This document shows, one piece after another, positions 18,976 through 31,867 of a stretch of 64,000 bases of DNA (the stretch's first letter is position 1; each line of letters starts with the position of its first letter). The stretch lies in assembly GCA_030737835.1 (NCBI GenBank), contig JAUJYN010000034.1:248001-312000 (forward strand). Reading direction: 5' to 3'. The DNA comes from Acorus gramineus. Taxonomy: Eukaryota > Streptophyta > Magnoliopsida > Acorales > Acoraceae. The notes under the pieces are model-generated. The model ran no database searches and was not told the DNA's origin. It saw only the letters and a program-made list of their open reading frames with translations. The position numbers and the translations under genes were made by a program.

Positions 18976-21900
18976 TGTTATATATGTGTCACTTTTTAGC
19001 CTTCTGGTAACAATTGGAGCATTTTGGCAGTTTTTGAGTTTTTTTTCGTTTTTCGATCGGAACCGCAAAATTTTGGACTGTTAGCTATCGTCCTGTGTTT
19101 GAGGACTCCGATTGAAAATCTAACTGCATATTATGTGTCCTGGTGCCATTCTAAGCCACTCACAAAAATTTCATCAAATTCCGATACGTTTCAGAATTTC
19201 ACAGTTCCGGGGCGTATCCGGGTTTTGACCGAGCGAGAAGTCATTGGGAGAGTTGACTCGGTCAAAGTGGGCCCATGACTTGGTCAACCCTTTTTGTTTT
19301 TTTGTGTGGTTGGGTTGACCCAAGTCAAATCCCACTTAAAACCCACTTAAACTCATTAATTAACCTTGATTACCCTAATCTAAGTGAGTTGACTATTTAA
19401 GTGAGTAGCTAAATTTGCCCCCCACTATTCATCTTCTTCCCCAACTCATTTTCTCTCCTCCCCTCTCTCCTTTTCTTGGTTTTGAGCCACCTAGAGTTCT
19501 TGAAACTCAAAACTCAAAACATAGAAAGGTTAGATCCGGTCCCGATCTATCCCCCGGTGTTCTCGGATTCGAGTTCCGACAAGTTTGGCCCCCTCTAACC
19601 CCCTCTATTCTCCCCTGTTTTCAGCCCCTTTTGAGGTAGGAAGAGGTCTTGGTGGTGAAGATCCTTTGGGAGGCGTTTCGGTGCACGAAGAGCCTCCGGT
19701 TCCCTTCCTTTCCTCTCCTTTCCTTGGGTAAGGGTTCTTTCCTTCTTTTTCATGTTTAGATGCATGTTAGGAGGGTGGGGTTGAGTGTGGAGGGCGGCTG
19801 GTGGCTGTCGGTGGTGGTTGGGGGCAGTCGGAGGCCATTGGTGGCCGGTGGGTGGTGGTAGAGGTGCTCGGGCAGGGTGGTTGTCTGTCCCGGGCAGGAT
19901 GGCAGCACAGGCGCAGCAGGCAGCGCAGCAGGCGTGCAGTGGCAGGGCGCGCGCGCGCGAACGTGCGCGAGGCGTGCGCTCGGGTGGCGCAGGCGCGGGT
20001 GTGCTGGGCGCGAGTGTTGGGCGCCGGGTGTGCTGGGCGTGGGTGCTGGGCGCTGGGCACCGTGCGGAAGCGTGCACGCGGAGCGCTGCGTAGAGGCGCA
20101 GGCGTGCTGTGCGCGTGTGGCGGGGTGAGCAGTCTGTGCGAGCGGGCGGGTGAGCGTGCGGGGCGCTGCGCTGGGGCGTAGTGTGCGCGGGTGCACCCGG
20201 GGGGCTGGTCGAGTGGGTGATGCGCGTGGTGGTGCGCGCGGAGTGCGCGCGGGGCGAGGCGCAGGGCGCGAGGCGTGCGGTGTGCGCGCGGGCTGCTGCG
20301 CTGGGGCGCAGTGAGCGCGCGGTGCATCCGAGGAGCTCGGCGGCGTGTCCTGGCGTGAGGGCAGGGGCTCGGCAAGCGCCTGGGCGCGCGGGCTGGGGCG
20401 CAGCGGTGCATCCGGGGGCGGGTGGCCGTGCGGGTGGTTGCCGGGGGTGCGGGAGTGAGTCGGGGTGCTCGGGCTCGCGTGCGTACAGGCCGTATGCACG
20501 TTTTCCCGAGTGTTGGGTATTTTTAGTGTATTTTTGGAGTATTTGTGGATTTTACTCACCAAGTTGATGCCTTGTCTTGCAGATCTTGACGGACGGTCGC
20601 GCGATGACCCGACTTCCGGTGAGTGGGACAATCCAACCCAGTTGGGAGGCGCTATATGCACTTGGGCGTATACCGTCCTCCCCTGGGGCACCATAGATTA
20701 ATATTAACCTGTTTAATATGTAATCCATGCAAGCATGATTGATATGTAGTATGCATGCTACCCTAGACTGAGTATGTTACGGACTTGCACCCTTAGGTTG
20801 TGTATGAGCCATGCATCCTTGTCACCTTGTTATCATGCTAGGAAAGCCTCGGCCTTTGTATGCTCCTATTAGTTTAATTTGTTAAATTGAATGCAACTTG
20901 TAATGTTATTGCATGCCTTAGTGAATATTAAGAGGCCTTGCGAGGTCAACATTGAGACCCGGGCTAGGGTGCTCCGTGTTCCTTGTTTGGTTGTCGGGAT
21001 GTCCTATATCGGGACCTCATGGTGCCCTCCCAAGGTTTCTTTTCCCGTCTATATTAATGCATCTTCCCCGCATCTTGGTTATGCGCCCTGGAGGAATTCT
21101 GATGAATTCAAGACACTAGAGTTGTAGAGATGTGTTGTCAGCGGATCCGAGTGGATCATATGCGTGTGGGTAGGCTGTTTCTCTTCCCTTCGTTGGATCC
21201 GTGTAGGGACTCCTCAACGTTAGACAGGCTATCCTGACAGAGGGCTCCCATCAGTAGGCACCTCTTGATCTTGGACTCGGACTGTGCTGAATGTGGGAGT
21301 AGACCAGGCAAGCTACGGTGTGGAGGAGAGGCTATCGGTGGACCAAGGGTGATTAACAGCCTAGTCAGTCCCAATATCCTGTCACTTGTTGAGGGGTGAG
21401 GGTGAGGGTGTATGGATGTGTATGGATGTGTATGGATGATTATCAGTCCCAATATCCTATGTCACCTATTGAGGGCTGAGAGTGAGGGTGTATGGATGTG
21501 TATGGATGATTATAAGTCCCAATATCCTATGTCACCTATTGAGGGGTGAGGGTGAGGGTGAGGGTATGGTGGTTCGGCGATGTACGAACTACTGGATTTA
21601 TGTTGTTATGCCACTTTGAGGCTGGTTGTTGATTAATTGTGGTTAATATAGCTGTGATGCATGGGTTGTGCTGTTCACTGAGCGTGTGGCTCACCCCTCG
21701 CATAATATTTTTTCCAGTGATTACTGAGGAGGACTTGAAGGAGGAGCTTCCTGAGCGACTGCACTAGTAGCGGAGTAGCGCTACATCCCGCGAGTTTCTG
21801 AGGCCATCAGCATCCTTCCTTTTGATTTATGTATATATTTCTGTGCTTGGGCACTCAGTTTGGATTATATTTGGATGTATGTGTGTATATTGGCTCTCAC

Positions 21901-22115
21901 AGGACATTTGATTTGTATTGAGTCTGTAGTATGTTTTTGGATTACAGACTCAGTCTTTTAGCTTCCGCTATCTGTGTATATATTATGTCAGCCTTGCTTT
22001 CATCTGTGTTGTTGTCATTTTAGTTGTTGTTTAGAGTGATTTATTGATTCCCTGTATAGTTGCTGATATCATGTATACACTTGCCGCGACCCGGGGACGG
22101 CCGCCCGGCGTGACA
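18976..22115 (+). mobile_element. Solo LTR A4 (family A)
   Basis: A complete family A LTR, TGTTATATATG to GGCGTGACA, with no internal region attached, as left by recombination between two LTRs. Flanks are CAATG and ATATG, similar but not identical, so the duplication is imperfect or decayed. Splice-like layout is kept: 96-nt intron-like 19529-19624, exon-like 19625-19727 (103 nt), micro-exon-like 20583-20618 (36 nt), acceptor before 21718. It carries the 115-bp module (20931-21046) and a three-unit minisatellite (21365-21600). Confidence 0.85.
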
Positions 22116-23809
22116 ATATGTTTCCCCGCATCTTAGTTATGTGCCCTGGAGGAATTCTTGAGAATTCATGACATTAGAAATGTTAGGAAGCGTTGTCGAC
22201 GGATCCAAGAGGATCGCATGCGTGTGGGTAGGCTGTTCTCTTCCCTTCGTTGGATCCGTGTAGTGACATCCCGGCGTTAGACAGGCTGTCCTGATAGAGG
22301 GCTCCCATCTGTAGGTACCTCCGATGCATCGGACAGTGCTGATCGTGGGAGTATACCAGGTAAGCTACGGAGCGTGGGAGAGGCTACCGGTGGACCAAGG
22401 GTGAATAGCAGTCTAGTCAGTCCCAAAAGGCCCATGTCACCCCCTAAAGGGTGAGGGTGAGGGTGGGGTGGGTCGGCGATGTTACGACCCACTAGCTTGT
22501 ACAGTTACTCCCGTTTAGTGACTGTGATTATTTTAAGGTTAATAGGTGTTGCGTTGCATAGTTTGTGCCATTCACTGAGTGTGTGGCACACCCCTCGCAT
22601 ATTCTTCTCCTCCAGAGTGGTAGTTGTTTCCATGGGGTTCGCTTTGCGAACATGGAATGTTCACTCCCAATGTTGTCCGAGTTGAAGAGGCCGGGTTGTA
22701 GCTGTCCTGACAGAGGGCTCCCATCTGTAGGTACCACCGATGCAGTCGGAGGGGTACTGATCGTGGGAGTATACCAGGTAGAGGCTACCCGGAAGAGGGC
22801 TAACGAATGATATCACGAGCGTGGAATCGTTCTCCCCTTCATTGGATCCGATGTAGGAACTCCCCGGCGTTGGCTGTACCTGTCAGAGGACTAGGAGGAG
22901 GCCATGAGGGTGGGAGAGGCTACTGGTGGACCAGGGGTGTAGAGCAGTCTAAGTCACTTCCCAAAGTCCCAAGATGTCTCCTTTCAGGAGTGAGGGTGTG
23001 GATGAGGCGAAGACACGTCGCCTCGTGACCCATTCGTTGTTCGACCGTTCCCATAGTTGTTGGGTCCGGTCTCGTGATCGATGTTGAAGGACATCGATGG
23101 GCGATTATCTAGATGTAGATGATCCAGTAGTGTTGAGTAGACCAGTAAATCCGGGTCTCTTCGACCGACGGTATGGTCTCTAGACCAGTAAATCCGGGTC
23201 TCTTCGACTGACGGTATGGTCTCTCCCCATAAGTCCCAAAAGACTCCCTCCGGGAGTGAGGGTGGGGGGGTGAGGTTGGTCGCGCCGCCGCGTGACCCAG
23301 TTATCCATTGGGTTTCTACCCATGTTTTCCTTGAAAGGAAATTGATTTGTGTATTGAACTGTAGAATGGTGATTGGTTTCCAGCCACTCACTGAGCTTGT
23401 AGCTCACCCCTCGCATACTGTTTCTTTTCAGGGCAGTGTTGGGCGTGGAGCTGGAGCTTCCTGTGGCGGGGTCTTATGGGCGTGGAGCGTTCTGCCGGCG
23501 GGTGGCGTGTGCGAGGCTGTCAGCATCCCTAGAGTCATTTTATGCTTTGTAAATCGTGCATGTGGCACATGTTGTATTTGCTTTGGGCTAGACTTGGCTT
23601 TCACATGACATTGATTGTGTATTCGGGTCTGTAATGATATTTTTGATTTACAGACATTGTTATATATTATGCTTCCGCTTTTCAGTCAGTTATCATTATC
23701 TTGCTTTGCCGCCTTGTGTATTGTTGTTGGTGTCCTTATTGATCTCAGGTATTGATAGCTGATATTTATTATTGCCACTTTTCGGGGACGGCCGCCCTGG
23801 GGCGTGACA
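22116..23809 (+). mobile_element. Solo LTR D2, part 3
   Basis: Continues D2 to its end GGGGCGTGACA at 23809, followed by the target duplication GACCT (23810-23814). It is built from recurring short modules (CTCCCATCTGTAGGTACC; CTTCGTTGGATCC; AGTCCCAAAAGAC with CGGGAGTGAGGGTG). Two copies of the hairpin-plus-acceptor element occur, before 22616 and before about 23434. No coding frame is credible. Confidence 0.8.
23136..23230 (+). repeat. Tandem repeat, ACCAGTAAATCCGGGTC unit, two copies
   Basis: About 50-bp units: ACCAGTAAATCCGGGTCTC, CTTCGACCGACGGTATGG, TCTCT. Three units occur at 24766-24905 and single units in the B LTRs (53210-53260). Confidence 0.8.
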
Positions 23810-25489
23810 GACCTGACAGAGGGCTCCCATCCGTAGGTACCTCCGATGCGTCAGACAGTACTGATAGTGGGAGTATACCAGGTAGAGGCTACGGAGTGTG
23901 GGAGAGGCTATCGGGTGGACCAGGGGTGGAGAGCGGTCTAGTCTATCCCAAAAGACCCATGACACCCATAAAGGGTGAGCGTGGGGTGGGTCGGCAATGT
24001 TACGACCCTCTAACTTGTGTAGTTACTCCCGTATAGGGACTATGACTACTTTAAGGTTAATATGAGTGTGTTGATTGTTGTTATGCCTGTGTTTTGATAT
24101 CTCGATAAGTGAGTATCGAGAGTAGTTGTTTTCCATTGGGTTCGCTTTGCGAACATGGGATCGTTCTCCCCTTCGTTGGATCCGATGTAGGAACTTCTCG
24201 GGTTTAGTTGTCCTGACAGAGGGCTCCCATCCGTAGGTACCACCGATGCATTCGGAAGAGTACTAATCGTGGGAGTATACCAGGTAGAGGCTACCCGGGG
24301 AAAGGGCTACTGGCGGACCAAGGGTGTAGAGCGGTGAGTTGAGGAGATCGGGTTGTAGATACTACCCGGGAGAGGGTTAACGAATGATGTTACGGGCGTG
24401 GGAATGGTTCTCCCCTTCGTTGGATCCGAGTAGGGACTTCCCGGCGATTACAGCTGTCCTGACAGAGGGCTCCCGTCCGTAGGTACCACCGACGCGTTCG
24501 GAAGAGTACTGATAGTGGGAGTATACCAGGTAGAGGCTATGCGGGAGAGGCTACCGGTGGACCAAGGGTGTATAGCAGTCTAAGCCTCTTCCAAAAGTCC
24601 CAATAGTCACCCTCCTGGAGTGAGGGTAGGGATGAGGTGAAGACACATCGCCGCGTGACCCATTCGTTGTTCGACCGTTCCCATAGTTGTTGGGTCCGGT
24701 CTTGTGTCGATGTTTAAAGGCATCGTTTGAGAAATTATCTAGATGTAGATGATCCAGTAGTGTTGTGTAGACCAGTAAATCCAGGTCTCTTTGACCGACG
24801 GTATGGTCTTTCCCTAGACCAGTAAATCCGGGTCTCTTCGACCGACGGTATGGTCTCTCCCCCGACCAGTAAATCCGGGTCACTTCGACCGACGGTATGG
24901 TCTCTCCCCAAAAGTCCCAAAAGACTCCCTCCAGGAGTGAGGGTGGGGGTGAGGTTGGTCGCGCCGCCGCGTGACCCAGTTATCCATGGGTTTCCACCCA
25001 TGTTTTTCTTGAAAGGAAATTGATTATGTATTGAACTGTAGTATGGTGATTGGTTTCCAGCCACTCACTGAGCTTGTAGCTCACCCCTCGCATACTGTTT
25101 CTTTTCAGGGGCAGTGTTGGGCGTGGTGCTGGAGCTTTCCTGTGGCGTGGTCTTATGGGCGTGGAGCGTTCTGTCGGCGGGTGGCGAGTGCGAGGCTGTC
25201 AGCATTCCTAGAGTCATTTTATGCTTTGTAAATCGTGCATGTGGCACAGGTTGTATTTTCTTTGGTCTAGACTTGGCTCTCACAAGACAGTGATTGTGTA
25301 TTCGAGTCTGTAATAATGTTTTTGATTTACAGACATTGTTTATATATTATGCTTCCGCTTTTCAGTCAGTTATCATTATCTTGCTTTGCCGCCTTGTGTA
25401 TTGTTGTTGGTGTCTTTATTGACCTCAGGTATTGATAGCTGATATTATATTTTATTTTGCCACGTCTCGGGGACGCCTGGGGCGTGACA
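23810..25489 (+). mobile_element. LTR D1, right part
   Basis: Resumes D1 after D2 with the GACCT copy and ends GGGGCGTGACA at 25489. The next bases ATAGT probably form its right target duplication; the left copy is outside the window. D1 had inserted into minus-strand family B sequence that continues at 25490. Confidence 0.75.
24766..24905 (+). repeat. Tandem repeat, ACCAGTAAATCCGGGTC unit, three copies
   Basis: Three consecutive units of the same repeat as 23136-23230, each ending GGTATGGTCT followed by a variable CCC run. The unit number differs between LTR copies, as expected of an unstable minisatellite. Confidence 0.8.
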
Positions 25490-27211
25490 ATAGTATTACA
25501 ATAATACCTAAGGCATGCCATATTCTATACATCCATACACATTACCGAAAATACATGCCCATACTAGAGGGCTCATGCAACACAATCATTCATACATGAA
25601 TACAATACATGTATATAAGCCTAGCATGCAAGATATCTACATATTATAGATTAAGCATGGCCATACTACTTATCTACACAAGTAGTATAGCTAGGGGGCC
25701 CCATCGATGCGCGACGCGCGACTACGCGCGTCGAGCGCATCCCGAGAGGGGGGGGGGATTGGATCGAACCACTCACCGATACCCGGATCGCCGCGCGTCT
25801 GGTCTACGAGATCTGCAAAACACAACCAATGATCCATAATTAAATTATGGAACCTCCTATCACACATATAAGCTTACTTCATGAAAACCCTAACCCCTGA
25901 TACTTCCATATTATCACCCAAGACACATGCAACCAACTCCTTGACACTCAACCAAGCAAAACTGCTAAACCTGCTGCAACCAGCCCTACTAATTGGTCTT
26001 CACACACTTAATACACTTCCAAAAATTATGAAATACATCATGCACATTCTATGATATGCTGGGATCATAATCCATGAAGACATTAGAACCTAATTTTGCC
26101 TCTACAAGCCCGAAACAAATCATTTCCCGAAGCAGGTCAATTCCTACGCGAATCTGGACAGGTCATGTAAAACTGGTTCTAACTTACACCACAGATATCA
26201 TAATGACCCCAAATTCCATATATAACATCTAGACACATAGCTGATCAAATCATAAGAAGACATAATCCTACAAATATGCCTCTAAATACTAGATTCACTG
26301 AGATCTTTAAAAGATAGTGAGCTGCCTTACCGAAACAGGGGGAGGGAAATGGGGATGCGGGGTTATCGACACACCCACGACCACCTCAACCACCACCACC
26401 ACTACCACCATCTCTTCAGCCTCTCCACCAGCCCTTCTTGGCAGAAAACAGGGGTGCAAGGGCATGAGAAGGGGATTGAGAGAAGAGAAACAACAACAAC
26501 AACAACACATGCTCACCTTTTCTCACCCTTTCTCACTCTTTCTTGAGCTTCTTCTTCATCCTTTCCTCCATTAACAACACACACACAACCAAAAAAAACA
26601 GAGAGGGAGAGGGAGACGAGAGTGAGAGGGAGTGAGAGGTTTCCACAAAGGGGGGTTTTAAATGGAGATAAAGTGAGTTGGTGGGGGGGGGACAAGACCA
26701 AATCGTCCATGACCAGAAATTCTGGATGGGCTTCACTAGAACAGCCATAACTTCCACTATATAGCTCCAAATTGCACAATTTTAATCCTTTGGAAAGCCA
26801 AGAAGATTATCTACAACTTTCATGTTTATGCCAAGATCAAATAATCCCTCCAGCTATTCCGAAATGAGAGCTAAACATTGAACAGGGCTGCTGCCAGAAT
26901 TTTTCATCCCCGGGGTATACTTGGAAAAATACCCATAACTTTTACTACATGAATCCAGTTGATCTAATTCAACTTTTGTACGAAAGCTAACTCAAAACTG
27001 AGCATCTCATGATAAAATCATATTTAAACCTCTTCATCTTGGATTTTAACAAAATTAAATCCAAATACCAAATCTGAAATACATAACTTCTAGGAGAAAA
27101 ATTATGTAGCCAAATTTTCAATCAGAGCGCTCCGACTCCTGCAGGTGGCTAAAAGAAAAATTTTAGCGACTCCGATCGAAAAATAAGGCTCCAAATGACA
27201 CAGGCATAACA
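25490..27211 (-). mobile_element. E1: 3' LTR fragment of a minus-strand family B element
   Basis: Reading on the minus strand, this is the first 1.7 kb of a B LTR, starting TGTTATGCCTGTGTCATTTGG at 27211. The rest lies beyond D1. It has exon-like block 2 at 26331-26441 (111 nt, with the usual acceptor AG altered to TG) and the 36-nt micro-exon-like unit at 25777-25812 with intact flanking signals. Confidence 0.8.
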
Positions 27212-27837
27212 TTCTTCCCCCCTTAGGAAATTTAGTCCTCAAAATTTAAGGAAACCCAAAGGGAAGACCGAATATAGCAAGTATCACGCATAGACCTTTT
27301 GCTCCCAAGTGGTCTATGCACCAGACTGGCGCTACCGACACACTGTAATCAAAGGAACGGTCTTAGCGTGGAGCCTCTTCTCATGTTTGTCCTTGACCTC
27401 GATCCACTGCTCCATGAACGACAAATCCAGCTCGAGAATGAGACAGTCGAACTGAATGACTGAGCAGGATCGTGGACATAACGCCTCAGCCACGAGACAA
27501 GGACGACGTCGTGGGCATGAGCCAGCTGTGGGGGAAAGGCTACATGACAAGCCACCTCCCCAATCCACTCAATGACGAAAAACAGTCCCATTGAAGAGCC
27601 AACTCAGCTTGCCCCGAACGTCGAAATAGAGGGTGCCCTTAAACCAGGACACCTTCACGAAAACATGGTCGCCAAACCCAAGGGTAAGCTTCTGGCGACG
27701 ATGACTTGCGTAGCCCTTTTGTTGGTTCTGGGAGGTGCAGATGCACACACGAACCAACCTGGCCACCGCAAGGTCAAACAACTAACTTATGGCCCCTCCA
27801 ACTGGCGCTCCTCAACCGTCCCAACACAAGGGAGGTA
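27212..27837 (-). pseudogene. Family B pol end: integrase C-terminal and chromodomain-like remnant (E1)
   Basis: Directly after the polypurine tract (minus strand, about 27212-27225) come frames giving LTLGFGDHVFVKVSWFKGT and VIEWIGEVACHVAFPPQLA, the integrase C-terminal domain, and RRYVHDP, the lead into the chromodomain-like part. The pieces lie in different frames. It is cut at about 27837, where LTR sequence of E2 begins. Confidence 0.75.
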
Positions 27838-29080
27838 AGCCAACTTCATGAAGACCCTAACTCCTGATACTTCCATATTATCACACAAGACACATGCAAA
27901 CAACTCCTTGACACACAACCGAGCAAAACTGCCAAACCTGCTGCAACCAGCCCTACTAATTTGATCTCCACAGCACCCAATACACTTTCAAAAATTATGA
28001 AATAAATCATGCACATTCTCTGATATGCTGGGATCGTAATCCATGTAGACATTGGAACCTAATTTTGTTTATACAAGCCCGAAACAAATTATTTCCAGAA
28101 GCAGGTCAATTCCTACGCGAATCTGGACAGGCCATGCAAAACTGGTTATAACTTACACCACAGATATCATAATGACCCCAAATTTCATATATAACAACTA
28201 GACACATAGATGATCATATCCTATGAAGACATAATCCTAAAAATGTGCCTCTAAATACTAGATTCACTGAGATCTTTAAAATACAGAGTGCTGCCTTACC
28301 AAAACAGGGGGAGGGAAATGGGGAGATGCGGGGTTCTCGACACACCCACGACCACCTAAACCACCACCACCACTACCACCACCTCTTCAGCCTCTCCACC
28401 AGCCCTTCTTGGCTGAAAAACAGAGGAAAAGAAGGGGCATAAAAGGGAGCTAGAGAGAGGAAAATCAACAACAACCACAAGGGCACCCTCACACACACAC
28501 CTTGCTCTTCCTTCATCACCTTCTCCTTCTTTTGCTTCTTCCTCCTCCTTCTCCACACACAAAGAGGGGACAAAGAGGCCAAGAGAGGGAGAGAAAGAGT
28601 GACCCACGAAATGGGAGAGAGTGGAAGAGAGAGAAAGGGCAAAAAGGTCATTTTCATGCCCAAATAGTGTCTAGGGGTGACCATAAGGGGGGGTAAGGTT
28701 ATGGTTAGGCTCACCACATACCAAAAGACCAATGGTTTCTTCATCACTAAGCAAGGTGGGGGTAAGGTTACCAAAGGTCACCACATCCTCAAAATATCTC
28801 ACACTATTCGACCAACCAGGAACTCTCAAAACCCGGATACAGTTCAAAACTGCATATTTTTCAAAACGTTACTGGAATTTGATGAAATTTTTATGGGTAG
28901 TACAAAATGGTACCAGGACCCATAATATGCAGTTAGATTTTCAATCAGAGTACTCCAACTCCCGCAGGTGGCTAAAAGCTAAAATTTTAGCAACTCCGAT
29001 CGAAAAAGAAAAAGGCCCTAAATGACCCAGATGTGACTAAGGGCTTAACCGAAAAAGCTCCAAATGACACAGGCATAACA
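27838..29080 (-). mobile_element. E2: second minus-strand family B LTR fragment
   Basis: Another start-proximal B LTR fragment, beginning on the minus strand at 29080 and broken at about 27838, where it joins E1 pol within a short shared GTAAGC-like stretch. Exon-like block 2 is 28300-28412 (113 nt). The start-proximal part carries an extra short segment containing AAATGACCCAGATGTGAC. Confidence 0.75.
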
Positions 29081-29629
29081 TTCTCCCCCCCTTAGGAAAT
29101 TTAGTTCTCAAAATTTAAGGAAACCCAAAGGGAAGACCGAATATAGCAAGTATCACGCATAGACCTTTTGCTCCCAAGTGGTCCATGCACCAGACTGGCG
29201 CTACCGACACACTCTAATCAAAGAAACGGTCTTAGCGTGGAGCCACTTCTCATGCTGGTCCTTGCCCTCAATCCACTGCTCCATGAACGAAAAATCCAGC
29301 TCGAGGATGAGATGGTCGAACGGAATGACATGAGCAAGACCGTGGACATAACGCCACAGCCATGAAACAAGGACAACGTCGTGGGCATGGGCCAGTTGTG
29401 GGGGAAAGGCTACATGACAAGCCACCTCCCCAATCCACTCAATGACGAGAAACAGTCCCATTGAAGAGCCAACTCAGCTTGCCCCGAACGTCGAAACAGA
29501 GGATGCCTTTAAACTGGGACACCTTCAGAAAAACATGGTCGCCAAACTCAATGGTAAGCTCCTGGCGACGATGACCTGCGCAGCCCTTTTGTCAGTTCGG
29601 GAAGGTGCAGATGCACACATGAACCAACC
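29081..29629 (-). pseudogene. Family B pol end remnant (E2)
   Basis: Same content as 27212-27837: polypurine tract on the minus strand (29081-29093), then a frame giving VIEWIGEVACHVAFPPQLA and HVIPFDHLILELDFSFMEQW (integrase C-terminal to chromodomain-like region). It is better kept than E1 in its 3' part. It stops at about 29629, where LTR F begins. Confidence 0.75.
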
Positions 29630-29631
29630 GA

Positions 29632-31088
29632 TGCACGTGCATGAACGCTACACACTCGCACGTGGATAACCTAGCATAACAATTATGCAATCAATAAATA
29701 AGAAAATCATTCAATCATGACAAACAGCTGACAATCAACTTACAACAACACCCGGCCCAATAATCCCAAGAGCCCATACCTAATAGATCCACAATCCGCA
29801 ACTCACCTCAAAGGCCTAACGAACATTCCAACTCCGAATAAATATTAAAATATTCATCTATTCGAAATGATCCGATAATCAATATCCATTTATTCCATAT
29901 GACCCACAAAATCAATAAATCCTCGAATAAGTATTTAGACAATTCTAATAAGGCTCAACTACAACATCAATGATCGAAATAACTCAATCCAATCAATTTG
30001 CATCCAAATAACAATAATATCCAATTAATATTCATTGATCCCACCAAACCAAATTAATTGATTTAATATCCAATTTGAGTCACCAAGATCAATAAAATCA
30101 TCAAAACCCACAGATCAGTTTATAGTCATTAAACATCCATTTCAGATCCCTTTAATTTCTAAAATTCTTCAAACTTGGTCATTAAGATAAATATTTGAAT
30201 TCTAAGAAACTGCACAGAAAATCTTTGAAAAATCATAAATTTCTACCCGTAACTCTGAATTGGACGATTCATGACTCGTTGGAAAGATCTTTTCAAAATC
30301 TATTTCTGTTTGTGAAATACATTTTTTTCCAGAAATGATCCCTTCAAGGTCAAAAACACGATTTAACATTAAGGTATATAATCAACCCGAAAATAACCCT
30401 TAAATCCCCAAAACCAAAACCAATAAATCTAATTTGATCTTAAGGAATCCTTCGAGATCGATCCCCAAATAATCGATTGACACAATCTCTCCTAACAAAA
30501 ATAAATTAAAACATTAAACAACAAAATCAATAGAGAATATGATTTCTCACCTTAGATTGGTCACAACACCTACCGTCATCGTCTCTTGTGGTTTTCGATG
30601 GGATAGGGTTAGGTCATCAATAGTCACCACCCTTCATGCCTTATGCCTTATGCGATTTAGATGAAAACCCTAACCCACAACGTGATATTTATAAGGGGTT
30701 TTACCAAAATTACAGAACGACCGCTCAAGTTTTCTAGGTTTACAACTAGGTCCCTATCATATTTACAAACAGATCCCTATCCAATTTACAAACAGATCCC
30801 TGAAGGCTATTAAAAGATTTTCTGTATTCGCAACTAGATTCCTCTGCCCAATAACTTGACACAAAATCCTAAAAACCTAATTTCTCGAACTTCGAATTTC
30901 ATCAAATATAAACCAAAGTTTCTCGAGACTATAAAAATCTCCAGAAAAATATAAAATAAATATTTCAACATCAATTTATAATTATCATAATTATAAATCA
31001 AATTGGACCCATTTGGGCTCACCATCAAATCTGAAAAATGAAATAATTTAATTTCAATTAAAGGCTAAAAAAATATAGAGTCGTTACA
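29632..31088 (-). mobile_element. LTR F of another Ty3/gypsy family (probable solo LTR)
   Basis: An AT-rich block of about 1.46 kb with the minus-strand start TGTAACGACTC at 31088 and a CA end at about 29632. TGTAACGAC starts are common in plant gypsy LTRs. Its content is unlike the A/B/D families and has no credible gene. The flanking 5-mers do not match, so no target duplication is visible. No polypurine tract or primer site adjoins either end. Confidence 0.55.
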
Positions 31089-31867
31089 CACCTGGACACT
31101 GTCAGAAGAACAAAGATCTACTGGGAGGTCAAATCAACCACCCTATTATCTAATTTGATATATTGTCCAGTGGATACTCCACTGCCTCTCTTTTACTATA
31201 AATAGAGGGTCTCCAACACTTCTTCTACTCATCAACCATCATCAACAATAACCTATTCAAATCAAACACACTCCCACACCACTTGAAGCCTTGAGAGAGA
31301 GAGAGAGAGTTCCACTTGTGTGTAGGAAACCCATTTTCCTACATAAATCCACTATCCAAAAACCCTCTCCAAAACCCTGGTCAAACCTAGTTTAACTTCA
31401 GTCAAACCCTAATCCTTTTCCTACCCAGGTTCTGCCCTCCCTCACCCCCTGTCTTTAAAACCTCCCTTTGTCAAGACCCTAGAAGTAGAAAAGGATTCCC
31501 CATTTTCACCTCTGTGTGCAGCTGGCTGTATCACAGAGCAGAGAATCCACAATTCCCCCACGAAGGAGATCAACAGCAACACTAACTTTTTCTGCTTTTT
31601 GAGAAAGCAGGTGGCGATCACAGCCACCCCCTGAATCCTCCTGAAGAGCTGTCAGGCACCTCAGTAAGGAACCACACCCCTTCCCCTTTTCCAAGAGAAT
31701 CCGATTGAGCCCAAAAGGCCTCATTCGGACCCAAATTCCCGGAAAACCTCCACACACGCCAAAGACCCTTTTTTCAGAGGCCCCCAACACCGGAGCAGCC
31801 ACTGAAAACCGATACTGATAAGGGAGGGCCAGGCTAAATGCCATAACCACTGGTTGGAAACACCAAT
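31089..31867 (+). other. G: TATA-containing LTR-like fragment, family unknown
   Basis: A plus-oriented piece with a TATA box (CTATAAATAG, 31196-31205), a pyrimidine-rich leader and a (GA)n run (about 31292-31309). This resembles the promoter and leader part of an LTR truncated on the left by F and on the right by H. A 133-codon frame on the minus strand (31506-31907) has no recognisable domain and crosses the boundary into H, so I do not call it a gene. Confidence 0.45.

Noticed and set aside
20891-21127. Open frames reading CEVNIETRARVLRVPCLVVG in several LTRs
   Set aside because: They are translations of the 115-bp module. The frame is conserved because the DNA is conserved, and the same module lies in non-coding places.
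26317-26574. Frames rich in His/Thr or Pro at CCACCACCACC stretches
   Set aside because: They result from the GGTGGT-rich exon-like block 2 of B LTRs read on the other strand. No start context or domain.
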